Shown here in pieces: positions 11,191 through 22,630 of a DNA stretch of 64,000 bases. Origin of the DNA: Chimonanthus salicifolius. Lineage: Eukaryota; Streptophyta; Magnoliopsida; Laurales; Calycanthaceae. Each line of letters starts with the position of its first letter. The stretch's first letter is position 1. The notes under the pieces were generated by a model. It ran no database searches. It was not told the DNA's origin and worked only from the letters and a program-made list of their open reading frames with translations. Both the position numbers and the translations under genes were made by a program. The stretch spans positions 13,458,884 to 13,522,883 of the forward strand of contig CM023537.1 in NCBI GenBank assembly GCA_013350335.1. The letters run 5' to 3'.

Positions 11191-11457
11191 CACGGATATA
11201 AATATCGGATTTTAACGATGTTGGCCCCATCGGCCTATATCTCGAATATCTCTGTCGTCTTTCTTTTTTGAAATATTGATTTTTTTCTTTGGCCTTTATA
11301 TTTTAAAAAATTAGAAATAAAAAAAGAAAAGAATATCGACAGATATATCATCGGAATGAAGCACCAATTTTTTTTTAATTTTTTAATATCAGACAATATT
11401 AATGATATCGACCAATATTTAACCAATATATATCGACTATATCGACCGATACACATC
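11191..11457. mobile_element. Relic of the ATATCGGCCGATAT hAT MITE family
   Basis: The left end CACGGATATAAATATCGG resembles CAGGGGTGTAAATATCGG. The interior has many diverged ATCGG, GATATCGACC and ATATCGAC words with a T/A-rich centre. No flanking duplication could be found. Confidence 0.45.
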
Positions 11458-12898
11458 CATCCTTAAAAAACTTATAGATATTATTTTTAGGTAGCGATTC
11501 TCGAACGGACATTTTGTGTAACGAGACACGAGTTTTAGAGTATTGGTCATTTTACCCTTCCACCACTGTACAAAAGTATTTAAAAAAAAAATCAGTGATC
11601 CAGTCAGTGAGTGATTCGATTTGCTGTTCTATATGAAAAAAATAGTCTCACTTAAAAAAAATTCAGTAATCCAATAAATGAGTGAATTTATATCACAGTA
11701 GAAAAATAAAATAGAAAATTCAATCATTTTTATATCTAATTATATAAAAATTTTGTGTGAGAATAGCTGGAATTATTTTTACCTCATCTTAAATTCAACT
11801 AAGTGAGAGCGTGTCACTTTGCCGTACGTGGAAGCAGATCGACAAAGCCTGACAATCCCATCACCATGCAATCTCATCGTACGATCATAATGTAATAATT
11901 TTATAGGAACAGTGTTACTGTAGAATACATGGTCTGGATGGAAACAGAGAGAGGGGACACACCTAGCCCGAAAAATGCGGCTAGCGAATGAATCAACCAT
12001 CTTCTATTAAACTACTAGGGGCCCACCAAAGTGCAACTAGAGTTAATGGAGAAAGGATTCATTGTTGTCGCTGATCGAATGCATTTTCGTAGACTAAAGC
12101 AATTTTTTTTTTTAATTTTTAACATTTGTCTTTTAAATGAATAATGTTCATTACATCTACTCATAAATATGTATTTTTTATATTATTTATTTTAATGATA
12201 TAAAACTGAAAAATAGATATTTGAATTTTGACACAAAATTCAAGATGCTTTTAAACAATATTTTTAAAGTTTGTAGTTTTATATCCAAAATTAAAATATT
12301 TTTAAAAATATATTAGATTTATATAGATCAAGTAAAAATTTAAATGATATAATTTATAGAACTCAAAAAAAAAAGACACATATCTATAAAAGGAACGGTC
12401 GTAACTGCACTGAGATAGTGAGATGTATTAAGCTAAATCCTCTCTCAATTTCATAAATTACTATTATACCACCTCTCTGTTTATAGCTATTTATAATTTT
12501 ATTATTTATAATATGATGATGATATGTGCACCAATTTACGAGTCTTTACCTCCAATATAACGTAGTGATATGTTATGCCTAAGTCATTTAATTAAATTTA
12601 TTTTTTATAAGTATTATATGTATACATAGATTTTTCTAACTTACTAAACTCTATGTTCATAGCTAGGCGTCACATGAAGCTTTCGTTGTGACAACATTTT
12701 ATAAGTACTACACATACGCATACATATTCGAATTTTGGTAAGTTTCGGACATACTATTGGATGGATTAAAAGAGAGAAGTAGATAAACTTTACAATTTGC
12801 CATCACCCTTATTATTAAGATGATACCATATTGTGTATGCGAATATAAACCAACAACATTTATATATAACCTTATTTTTCGTTTGAAAAAAATGAAGA
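11458..12898. other. AT-rich stretch without recognisable features
   Basis: Read on both strands. Only short random open frames and homopolymer runs were seen. Confidence 0.45.
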
Positions 12899-13065
12899 TT
12901 TTTTTTTTTAGAATTTACGTGTGAAAAACTGTGGGATACCCAGCGTAAAATGTCTACGAATGAACGTTACCCTTAAGGCACATCAAGGTTAAGCCATGAG
13001 AGCTCAAATTTGCAACCTCTCGCTTCCTTAGATGGGAGGCAACCAGATGAACTACACTCATGTGG
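12899..13065 (-). mobile_element. SINE family A copy
   Basis: A minus-strand element. The head CACATGAGTGTAGTTCATCTGG (box A region, read from 13065 down) leads to the core GGCTTAACCTTGATGTGCC. The tail CCACAGTTTTTCACACGTAA ends in an A-run (T-run at 12899-12909). Length is about 165 bp, matching the copy at 53275. Confidence 0.65.
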
Positions 13066-14760
13066 ATCAAAACATGAAGGCTTTTACGACTATCCTCTCT
13101 CTTCATATAATTTTTTTTTTGAAATCACAAGAAAAATAGAAGAAGAAAGAAAGGAGAAATTCATCATTTTGCAAAAATGGAATGTTATTTTGGTCTTTTC
13201 TATTAGAAAAATCTAACATCTTCATTTGATGACCGAAATGGGACTGATGTAATTAATAAATCAAAAAAATGAATTATAATAGAAGCATTTAGGATAATTC
13301 TTGTTATAATTCTTATAATTGGTTTTATTATTTTCTTTTCCTTTTCATATATGTACACTTGCTCACGACTTCGCTACTATGACTTCATGAAGCTCTCTAG
13401 GGTTGATCTCCTTTGAGATTTGAAATTATTGTCTACTTTCTCTGAAGCTTTGAAAGTGTCCTTTCAGTGACAGCCACGATGGCAATTCTTGTCTTAATAA
13501 GTACAGGGGTGGTAGGTCACCTTCTCAGTTGGTTTCTTTTCATATTTTTTCTTGACTTTTATTGGATTGACTTTTCTGATTTGAAATATTATTTCTCTAA
13601 TTTTTTTTATGATCAAGCTGTACATCGAATTAATCTTTACAACATGTACAAGTATTTATATCTATAGAGATCGAATAATTTTATGGAAGTGGTGATACAA
13701 TATGTCAAGGCATTTCACATAGATTAGAGTAATTTTATTGACGTGATTTTTTGAGTTAGATCGAATCATAATTTCTACTTCTTGAAGTGGATTTTAGACT
13801 ATCACTCTAACTCTTTTGGACTAATAAAAAAGATTCATTGTTTAGGCTAAAGAAGACACAAATTATCTAGTGTGGTCTCTAGAGAAAGATTTTGTTCTTT
13901 TGTAACTTTTTATTTTCTTATTTTTTTCTTTAAACCAAAAGTTTGTTACTTTAACTATGTTGTTTCTTTCCCTTAATTTTATTCTCTTTAATGAAAAACC
14001 TTTCACAAGGTTATGAAAGAATATAACTTTGAAGTTCAAATATCTCAGTTTAAAACACTGGACATGATAGGTCATAGGTAGTGTTAATAAAGGAGAAAAA
14101 TTGTAGCTACATGTTAAAGAAAAAAAAAAGATGATTAGATCAAGATGCCAACAATGACACTTGAAATCAATGAAAAAAAAAAAAACCCTATAAATGATTG
14201 ACATGATAACTAGCAATGACCTTATTACATAATTTGTAGCTTCACTTCCGAGAGATTCATATGATGTCACTCTTCTTTCCAGTGGAATGGGTATGACCAG
14301 AGTATCTTCTTCTAATGTATTAATAATTTAATATATATTTTACAGTCATATTATTTGAATTATATTTAATAAATTATTATTTATTTAAATATAAAAATTT
14401 TTTTTATAAAAATTATAATATAGATATTCTCACCTTATATTAGAGGTGAGACTAATCCCACGGATATAAGAAACCACCAACAAACTTTATGTATCAGAAA
14501 AGTCATCAAAAACTTGAACTCAACACCTCTAATCTAAACTTAGAAAGTTAGATCAATTGAACTATCCATTAATAATTTAATTACTAATTACTTTCTCTTC
14601 TTAATTCATTCATAATATATTTTTCTAATTTTATGGTTTAAATGTAATATACTATTTTATTATTTTGAATTTCTAATTATTATTTTTCTTATACAGTTTT
14701 AAAAATCTTCAAAATTATCATAATATTTTTTTGAAATAGAACACTCAAACAATCTAAACC
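13066..14760. other. AT-rich stretch without recognisable genes
   Basis: The longest open frame (13863-14270, minus) is low-complexity and shows no family motif. No repeats with clear ends were found. Confidence 0.45.
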
Positions 14761-14861
14761 TTGGTGTGTCCTAGGGGTAGTGGACTCACCCGTGGGAGAT
14801 TTAAACTGGATATCCTATAGGTTTCCCACATGTAAATTCAAAAAAATAAAAAATAAAAAAA
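14761..14861 (+). mobile_element. SINE family A, 5'-truncated copy
   Basis: Only the 3' body is present: TTGGTGTGTCCTAGGGGTAG, then GGACTCACCCGTGGGA, then TTTCCCACATGTAAATTCAA and an A-rich tail. The tRNA-like head is missing. Confidence 0.55.
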
Positions 14862-15654
14862 TATTTTATTTTAAAGCAAACCAAAATAGCCTTCTAAATG
14901 AAATCGACAAGTGTGTAAGATACTTATTTTGTTTTGTGATTAAAAAAGTGTCTCCTTTAATGCAATTCATTTTTTATTATTCCTTCCAAAAAATTAAATA
15001 GAATGCCTATTTCAGGCTCGGTTGAGTAATATTAAGAAGGTTCTTTTAAGAATGAGTTCTCGCTCTTACTTTCTTAGAGCTAGAGATATGTTTAGCACAA
15101 ACAACTTTTAGGATATTAACAATTCTGTCCTTCAACAGTGTTCGATGGGTAGTGCACTTAATAATGTCTCAATTTGCACGAACTCGGATGAAGTCGAACT
15201 CGTGATTTATATGACTTAATTTTTTGCTAAAATTTATTTAAACCATTTTTTACATTTTATATGTTCTATTTACATATCATTAAGTAAGTTCCATATTTTT
15301 TTTATTTTTTATACAATAATTATATTTATCACAGTAATTTATAAAATATTATATAAAAGATAACACAAAACATTTTGATTAGTCCAAATTAAGTAGAAAA
15401 AATCTTTACTCACAAGTCTGACTCAATTTTAGAATACCTCCATCAGATGACGTGTGCATTTTAAATAATGATGAGAGATTGATTTTGAGTTCAAATCAAC
15501 CGTTTTTTCTTTTAAATCGAGTTTCATTTAATCTAAACTCATCTATTTGATTCATTTAAACAATGAACTCCAATGTAATTAACTAATTTGAGTTGGATTT
15601 GGATTAGTCATCTAACAAACCCAAAAATAGAATCCATCTTACCTATTTTTTCTT
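14862..15654. other. AT-rich stretch without recognisable features
   Basis: No gene, RNA or delimited repeat was seen in this stretch. Confidence 0.4.
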
Positions 15655-15846
15655 AACTTGAGGGGATTGGCCTAAGATGCCTCTCTCATGATGCGAGATC
15701 TTGAGTTCAATTCCCGCTCAACTCCTTCGTGTCACTCTCCGTAAAGTTATTTTTCATCGACTTAACCGATATATGAATTGAAAGATTTACATATGTTTGT
15801 AAGATTAATTTTACATCTAATATAGAATAGAGATATCCATCTTAAA
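15655..15846 (+). mobile_element. SINE family B copy
   Basis: The head has a box A-like GGATTGGCCTAAGATGCC and a box B-like GAGTTCAATTCCC. The body contains GTCACTCTCCGTAAAGTT, and the 3' part TAGAGATATCCATCTTAAAAAAA ends in A. It aligns with the copies at 53692 and 49985. Confidence 0.55.
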
Positions 15847-15884
15847 AAAATCAAAATCGGAACAATGTTACCTATGCCATGACC

Positions 15885-16098
15885 TAGGGCTACAACTGAG
15901 GTTGGGTTTGACTTGACTTGAGAAATCATGCAGGTCGAGTTGAGAAGACAAAAATCTGTATGGAATTCGGATCGGATCGTATTGAGAATTTTACAAGTTA
16001 ACCCGATCCGACCTAATCCGATTAAGCTAAAATAGATTCAAAATATAGGTCGAATAAAAATTCAAATTGATTTGGGTTGGACCCGAAATGCAGCCCTA
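15885..16098. mobile_element. hAT-type MITE, CGGGT family
   Basis: A 214-bp element with ends TAGGGCTACAACTGAGGTT and CCGAAATGCAGCCCTA. Flanks CCATGACC (15877-15884) and CCATGGCC (16099-16106) match at 7 of 8 bases. It lies directly upstream of the promoter-like block of the MIR396 locus. Confidence 0.75.
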
Positions 16099-16106
16099 CC
16101 ATGGCC

Positions 16107-16600
16107 TATAGACCAAGGGGTGGGGGCAGTCAAAGAAGAGTCAAAAGAAAAGTCATAAGAAGGGCCCCACCGTTCAGAGAACTGAGCGGGAATCGTCGGC
16201 GCACAATCCGGCGCACTGGACGGAGAGATCGGGAAATGGGGCAGTCATCGGAAAACGCCAGTTTCTCTTTCCAGATCCCCGGCCACGCGCGACCGACCAT
16301 CCCTTCTCCTCCTCGGGAATCGACGCTCCTACCTACGTGGCGTGCCTTCATTTGCCGGACACACGTGTGCGAAAACGAGGATTGTACCCACGAGGAATCT
16401 TTCAGTTACGACTGATCAGTTTTTTCCGCTTATTCTCTCGCGCCTCTTACCCTTCCTTTATTTAAGGCCCTTCTTTTCTTCCCGTCCTCTCATCTCTCTT
16501 CCTCTCTCTCTACCCTTAACTTTCTACTCCCTCACTTTATTATTTACCTTTTCCTTCCTTTTCCATTTTTTCCCCATCTTTTCCTCTACTTTCTTTCCAT
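16107..16600 (+). promoter_or_regulatory. Probable promoter and leader of the MIR396 transcript
   Basis: The block is GC-rich compared with its surroundings. It holds an ABRE-like TACGTGGC at 16334-16341 and a palindromic G-box ACACGTGT at 16361-16368. A TATA-like TTATTTAAGG lies at about 16457-16466, followed by a long pyrimidine-rich leader typical of a plant 5' UTR. The MIR396 hairpin starts about 290 bp downstream on the same strand. Control by bZIP or bHLH factors through the ACGT cores is an inference from motif type only. Confidence 0.5.
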
Positions 16601-16601
16601 C

Positions 16602-16781
16602 TTTCTGAGAATTTGAGAAGATCTCTTGGAGAGCAATCTTGGATCCATGTCGGAGCCTGCTTTTCCTTAGATCTCTTCCCTTTTGATCCACTTTCCTTTC
16701 ATGTTTCTGAGAATTTGAGAAGATCTCCTGGAAAGCAATTTTCCATTCATGTGAAAAAAAAAAATCGGAGCATGCTTTTCC
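16602..16781 (+). repeat. Direct repeat overlapping the MIR396 5' arm
   Basis: Two units, 16602-16666 and 16704-16781, share TTTCTGAGAATTTGAGAAG, ATCTC, TGGA, GCAAT and a closing TCGGAGC-TGCTTTTCC, spaced 102 bp apart. In unit 2 the closing TTTTCC is the start of the miR396 arm. In unit 1 the miRNA core that would follow is absent and the sequence goes on with TTAGATC. Confidence 0.65.
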
Positions 16782-16893
16782 ACGGCTTTCTTGAACTTAG
16801 TACTCAGATCCATTTCTTTCATTTGAATCCTTCTCTAAATAGATCTTAGTACAAAGCTCAAGAAAGCTGTGGGAAAACATGATGGGATTTTCC
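16760..16893 (+). ncRNA. MIR396: MIR396 precursor hairpin
   Basis: The 5' arm holds a 21-nt segment at 16778-16798, TTCCACGG then CTTTCTTGAACTT. This matches miR396 with G in place of the common A at position 7 (TTCCACAG). The 3' arm at 16856-16876, GCTCAAGAAAGC then TGTGGGAAA, is its near-complement, as in known miR396 star strands. The stem extends outward (GCATGCTTTTCC against GGGAAAACATG, and AAAATC against GATTTT). It also extends inward (AGTACT-AGATC against GATCT-AGTAC), leaving a loop of about 30 nt. miR396 is a conserved plant microRNA that cuts mRNAs of GROWTH-REGULATING FACTORs and limits cell proliferation in leaves. Strand assignment follows the mature arm. Processing cannot be shown from sequence alone, but arm conservation makes this a confident call. 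Confidence 0.88.
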
Positions 16894-18060
16894 TTCCTTC
16901 AGATCCATCTTTAAGAATTGGCATCACATCTGCCAAAGGTACGCCAATTTCATCTTCTCTCTTTGAAAGCTCAAAAAATCTCAACCGAGTTACTTGATTC
17001 ATTTAGATTCATGTTCAATTTTCAACGAAAACCAAAAGAAAATCAATGAAACTACCTTTCAAAAAAAATAAAAAATTCACTGAGACTCTGCTTAATTAGA
17101 TTTAGTCGTGCTTGATGTTAAAAGATGGTTCATACCTGGAATTGTGATTTCATTACATAAAATCAATTAAAGTATATTTTAGTTCTGAATCAAACATTTC
17201 TTATTTATTTATTATAAATAGGACTTTTTAGTGGATCAGATGTGGCTCTTGTTTTGTGTACATGCTTATATCTGACAATCCTAACAGCTGAACAGATTCA
17301 ACAGAAGCTCCAAATTGTACAGGTAGATTTTTTTTTCACAATCAGCTCGGAGAATTACTGTTTAAGTCACTATTTCCTCTTTTTCTGTTGTTAATGCCTC
17401 TTATTTTGGGTTGAGAGATCATAAAGCAGCATTCTTTCTTCTCTGATTTATTTATTTTCCTAAAGACGGATGGAAACTTTTAAGAAATTGAATTATTTAG
17501 TTTAATAATTCTCGTTTTTTTACATGTCGCATTGGAGTAATTTGTGGACAAAATATCAAGTCACAATCCTCATTCCTAATTCATTTTACCCTTTTTAATT
17601 CAATGTAAGTAGTTATAATTGCAGTCACATGGTTACAGGTTGAAGTCATCTTCTCATTTAGAAAAAACAACTTAATTTGTCCCTTGTTCTAAAGTCAGGT
17701 CATGGTCATCATGTGTGCTGTTGGCTTTTTTTTTCTTCTTCCTATTATCTTTTAACCGTAACTGGTAAGCACTTATTAACCTAATTGGTAAACACACTGT
17801 CTCGTATGGGAATTAGACAACTAGTCATACATGAAAAGTAAGATCTAAAACCAAATATAAATGTCAAATTTAGATTGATAGAAACAACTTGATGTAGATG
17901 ATGAAGATTTTTAACTGTGCATATGCTTGCTTGTAATTGAAGGGCTAAGATTGTCCCCTAGAAGAAAGAGAATTTCCATTGTGATGGTGCCCACTAATAT
18001 CAGTCAATGCTATGGTGGTATTACAAGTTTTTGTTCATCAACATGAGTCTTATGCTCATT
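16894..18060. other. Downstream part of the MIR396 transcription unit or spacer
   Basis: The sequence after the hairpin has possible splice donors (AAAGGTACGC at about 16937, CAGGTAGATT at about 17321), as in spliced primary microRNA transcripts. No coding region was recognised. Confidence 0.3.
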
Positions 18061-18385
18061 TAAGGGATCATAAGACTTTTCATGATAACCCAAGTTTAAT
18101 TCCTACTTTGTCAGGAGGGTTACTCTTTGTAGTTTTACTAAGTATGTGAATAGGGAGAGGGTTACTCCATGTAGTTTTTCCTAATAGTTTTATCGGATGT
18201 GTATATAAGGAGGTTTTGCTGATGGTTTAATTCCTACTTTCCTAGGGATCATAAGACTTTTCATGATAATCCAATGGGGTTAGGGTGATGCCAAGAACTC
18301 ATATTCCTATTCTCTTAGGAGCTACTGATTGTAGTTTTACCCGATATGTGAGCAGGGAGAGGGCTACTCTCTGTAGTTTTAACAA
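18061..18385. repeat. Imperfect tandem duplication, about 180 bp
   Basis: Unit 1 starts at about 18063 and unit 2 at about 18244, both with AGGGATCATAAGACTTTTCA. Both contain TGTAGTTTTAC, TATGTGA and AGGGAGAGGG-TACTC. The function is unknown. Confidence 0.6.
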
Positions 18386-20215
18386 CTCACAATTCCTTGT
18401 TGGGGAACATTGAATAATCTTTTCTAGTATGGGCAGGCCTTGTTCCCTAAATTGAGAAAGAGTTGTAGAAACTGGAGTGAAAAATGGATTTATGGAATGT
18501 TACGTTTTTGGAAGTTCAATTTTACTATTTGTCTAGACTCTAGACCCAGAAGTAAATGAGTGCAGATAACAGGCACTGAGAGTTGTAGATATTTGTGACC
18601 GAAATTTAGTTTTGTGGAAATAATTTGTTGAAGATTGATTTCCTGAAAGACTACGATCCAAATCAAATAAACTAAACATCTGGTCCTTCTGCATAGTGGT
18701 AGGCCCATTGCATTATATATTCGAAGCATTTGTTGTTCTCTTGGTTTACAATCACCATAGTATTTCATTATCTTTTCATCAATGTTTTTTTGAAAGATAT
18801 CTATTCATCAATGTTTACTGGAAAGGGATAGCTGGTTCAAGGAAGACACTTTCTACCTAGTTGATTTTTTTTTGTATTTTATATATGTGAGATGAAATAC
18901 TGACCTTTAAATTACTTTCTAATACTCTTATATTAACATTGCAAACACAATTGGTTAGACATTTAGAATTAATTATAAAATCAATTAATTAACTTGACAC
19001 ATCATCACAAAATATAAAAAATATAATTAAAGAGTAAATTTAACATTTTCTTTTATGCGAATTTCTACTTCTAATACGAAAAGAGCCAAATGAAACCTCA
19101 ACTATCTAATTCATGATTAGAAATTCAGAAAAAGAAATTGGTATTCACTGTCACTACTGTCCAGTTATGATATTTCTTTATCAATCAGAATAAGCATTAT
19201 ATGGTGCCCTAAGTGTTTTCTCCGGTTCTGGTTATGCAGTGTTTAAAACGGAAAATCATTTTTTTTTTTTCTATCTACTGAAAATCCAGCAGAGTCTCTC
19301 GTATAAATTGGACATTTGAAATTTTTTTCTTTTCCCTTCTTTGTCATTTCTACGTGATCTATATATACCCCATTCACAAAGCATCATTTCAAATCATCAT
19401 TAAATACTTAATATAGATTGGGGGCCTCAAGCATATACTAATACAAACTATGAAATATAATAATTCCAAATAATCTCATAATCAAGTCTACACTACTAAA
19501 CAAGTAAATAAAATAAGGTAGATGGAAAAATAACTAGTCCTTAATTTCTTTTATTTAGTAGAATTGAATTGAATTTATTTTTATAATTGATCTGTCATCA
19601 TCGTCATACATAAGTGGATTTGTGTAATTAGTTTTTATATAATAATGCATTAGTTAATCAATATAATTTAATGTATAGTCTAGTTATATTAATATGGCAG
19701 TGTCATATCTCTTAAAAAGATATTAAGACTTATTATTATCACTAAATATTAAAAAGATAGTCTATCATATGGGCTCCATCTCTAACTTCATACATCCTAT
19801 AATATATGAAAGTTTCTTGATCTTAAAAATTATAACGATGAATAATTGTCTGCTGTTGTTATTTTTAGTACTGAACCGAGGAAGGAGAGAGGGCATTTAT
19901 GAATATATTTCAGAAGATAAAGTGGAAAGACTTGTGGAGATTTGCGGTGTGGGACATCGGATCTACCGTTTACGTAAACCACCCGCAATTCCATAAAAGT
20001 GTAAGAGAAGGCAGTGAGAACTCGCTTTTGAAAGAGGGAAATAGGGGGATTGATGGGACATCCTCCAATTTTTTAAGGAAGCACATCTATTATTTTATTA
20101 TGATTTAAATAACAAAAGCTTTCTTATAATATGATTAATTATCTTTTGTATTAAATTTAATCAATAATATTTTATATCATTTAAATTATAATAAACTAAG
20201 AATTTTTTTATTTTA
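18386..20215. other. AT-rich stretch without recognisable genes
   Basis: Short open frames (for example 18490-18768 minus and 19769-19996 plus) show no conserved motif. No RNA gene was found. Confidence 0.4.
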
Positions 20216-20442
20216 ACTCAAGAGAGGTTGATCTGACGGTCAAAAAACTCTCTTCGTTATGAGAAGTTTTAAGTTTGATTCACGCTTACAAGCTCTCTAG
20301 ATCACTTCATAAGTAGTTGTTTGTTTGGAAGTGTGTGAGATTTTGAGAGGCTAGCGCATAATTAAAGACTAGTTTAATTAAAATATTTCATTTTCAAATA
20401 CAGGTGAGACTCGACACTTTAGTCATTAAAAAAAAAAGTTAA
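20216..20442 (+). mobile_element. SINE family B copy (diverged)
   Basis: The head AAGAGAGGTTGATCTGACGG and a box B-like AGTTTGATTCACGC line up with family B. The body leads to CATTAAAAAAAAAA at the 3' end. No clear flanking duplication was found. Confidence 0.45.
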
Positions 20443-20840
20443 GGAAAAAAATACCATGATAATTTAAAACAATGCTTATCTTAAATGAGAACAAGAGAGA
20501 TGAAATCAATATGGAACAAATAAATAAATAAATTCGTTGAGAACAATGAGTGTTATTTGTGTGGCGGGTTTATTTAATGATTATGGAAATGAATTTATAA
20601 GAAAGATTTATATCCAAATGTCTCACTATACATCATTTAATGAAATTATTTTTTTAAATATTTTTAAAGTTTATTACTTTAATTATTTTTAATTTTTAAA
20701 CGTTTTGAAATCTTTTAGAAATGGGTTGATAAAATGATCTTGTAGTACCCATTCGAGTAAAGAACCTTTCACCATAAACAAAGTGCATTATAATTCTCTA
20801 AAAAAGTGCTTCTGTGCATATTTAAATATATACAGTTGAG

Positions 20841-22611
20841 AGGTGACAAAACCAAAGCATAAAGGTGGCTTAGGTTTTGTCCCTACTAGAGTGAAAAATG
20901 AAGCCTTGTTATGCAAGTGGGGCTGGCGTTTTGGTTCAGAAAGGAACGCCCTATGGGTTCGATTACTATCAGCTAAGTATGGTGTATCGAATTCGAATGG
21001 TTGGACCTTGGGCGAAGGTGTCGCTCGAGCTGGCTCCAGGGTGCTTAAAGATTGGTGGAAAGTATGCGAAGGGGGGACTGAGGTTGGTAGGTTATTCCGA
21101 AGGAACCTAAGGCTATTGGTCGGCAAGGGGGATCGAACTTACTTCTGGGAAGATCTTTGGTTGGGGGATAGACCTTTGAAAGAGTCTTTTCCTAGACTAT
21201 TTAGAGCTTCTAGGAACAAACTGGCTTTAGTTCAAGATATGGTTAAGGTGGACAATCATGGTACTTCGTGGATTTTTGATTTTAGGAGGGAGCTTCGGTC
21301 CTTTGAGATGGTTTCTTTGAATGACCTTAGGGCGAATCTGAGAGTACAAGTTAGATATGGAGAGTGGGGATGAGAGGGTGTGGATGGGGGACTCTTCCGG
21401 GGTTTTTTTCGGTTAAATCTCTTTCTAAGCTTACTCAATTAAGTTTGGAGGGTTCCCTAGTTTCTCAGGCTATTATTTGGAACAATCTAGCCCCTCCTAG
21501 AGTTCAGATGTTTTCCTGGTGCGGGGCAAAACGAAGGATCCTGACTAGACTGGAACTGAGCCGAAGAGGACTTTTAGGCCCTGACGGAGACTTAAATTGC
21601 CCTCTTTGTGAATTGGCTGAAGAATCTTTGGATCACCTCTTTGTCACTTGCCCAGTGGCCTGGAGTTTATGGAGTAGGTTCGTAAACTTGATGGGAGTTT
21701 CATGGGTTAGTCCAGGTTCGTGGGAGGGGTTGTTGGATTCTTGGTCGTTGGCTCGACTGCATCGTCGCAAGAAAATGGTGTGGGATACTATTCCTGCGGC
21801 GGTTTTGTGGTCCATTTGGAGAGAGAGGAACTCTAGGGTATTTGAGGGTTGCAGGGTGGAATTAAATGAGCTTTTTGACAGCACAAAATGGAGTTTATGT
21901 ACTTGGATTTGCACTAATAAGGAATTCAAGGATTTCAAAGCGGAGGACTTGTGCTTGTCTCTAGATGGTTGTTTGGGTCCTTTACTTAAGAAAGGCAAAC
22001 TGAAATTGGCTTGGACTCCGCCGCCTTCTGGTTTTTGGAAGTTTAATGTTGATGGATCATCTAAAGGAAAACCTGGACCGGCTGGGATTGGGGGCACTCT
22101 AAGGAATCATTTGGGTTTCACTCGCGTCGCTTTTTCAGAGTCTGTTGGAATTATGGAGTCTAATGAGGCGGAACTTACTGGTATTAGGAAAGCTCTTTAC
22201 TTAGGGGCATGCTTAAGGGGGGAGAAATTAATTATTGAAAGTGACTCTTCCAATGCCATCAAATGGGCCAAAGGGTTGAAACGACCTCCTTGGAGATTGA
22301 CCACCTTAGTTAGGGAGATCAAGGAATTATCGAAGGGCTTGGAAGTATCCTTTTCTCAGATTAGTAGAGCTGCAAATGGGGTAGCGGATTTCCTTGCTAA
22401 GAATGGTGTCGATGGAGTGACCCGCGGCACGTTCTTTTCCCCGGGCAGATAGCTTATTTTGGGTTGATGCTTCTTCTTCCTTTTCATTTTCTTTGCTCGT
22501 TTGTTGTATTTTGGGCGGGGGTTTATTTCTCATAGGCCTCCTCCTTTTACTTTGTCCTTGTACTGTAATCTCTTCTTTTTAATGAAAGTCTACTCTTAAC
22601 TGTTTCAAAAA
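20841..22611 (+). mobile_element. 5'-truncated LINE (L1-type) retrotransposon
   Basis: The element covers the last part of ORF2, a 3' UTR and an A-tail at about 22606-22614. It is flanked by a near-perfect duplication: ATATATACAGTTGAG ending at 20840, and ATATATATAGTTGAG ending at 22630. The left edge cuts into ORF2, as expected for incomplete reverse transcription. The endonuclease and most of the reverse transcriptase are missing, so it cannot move by itself. Confidence 0.85.
20843..22452 (+). pseudogene. LINE ORF2 remnant: RT C-terminus, zf-RVT and RNase H
   Basis: The first segment (20843-21370) reads the region after the reverse transcriptase (TKPKHKGGLGF, then FWEDLWLGD). The second (about 21400-22452) has the zinc-binding zf-RVT module, with PPRVQMFSWCGAKRRI and CPLC-x9-H-x3-C, and a plant-LINE RNase H domain. 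The RNase H acidic residues are visible as NVDGSSKG, NEAEL, IESDSSNA and ANGVADFLA. Two one-base shifts break the frame. One lies near 21350 (CAAGTTAGATATGG), before a SGDERVW segment read in a third frame. The other is in the seven-T run at about 21407-21413. Both look like single-base insertions in a dead copy. The coding end is the stop after FFSPGR. Confidence 0.85.
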
Positions 22612-22630
22612 AAATATATATATAGTTGAG

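Noticed and set aside
16077..16415. Arginine-rich open frame upstream of MIR396
   Set aside because: It overlaps the MITE end and the promoter-like motifs, and its composition reflects GC-rich DNA. No conserved domain is visible.
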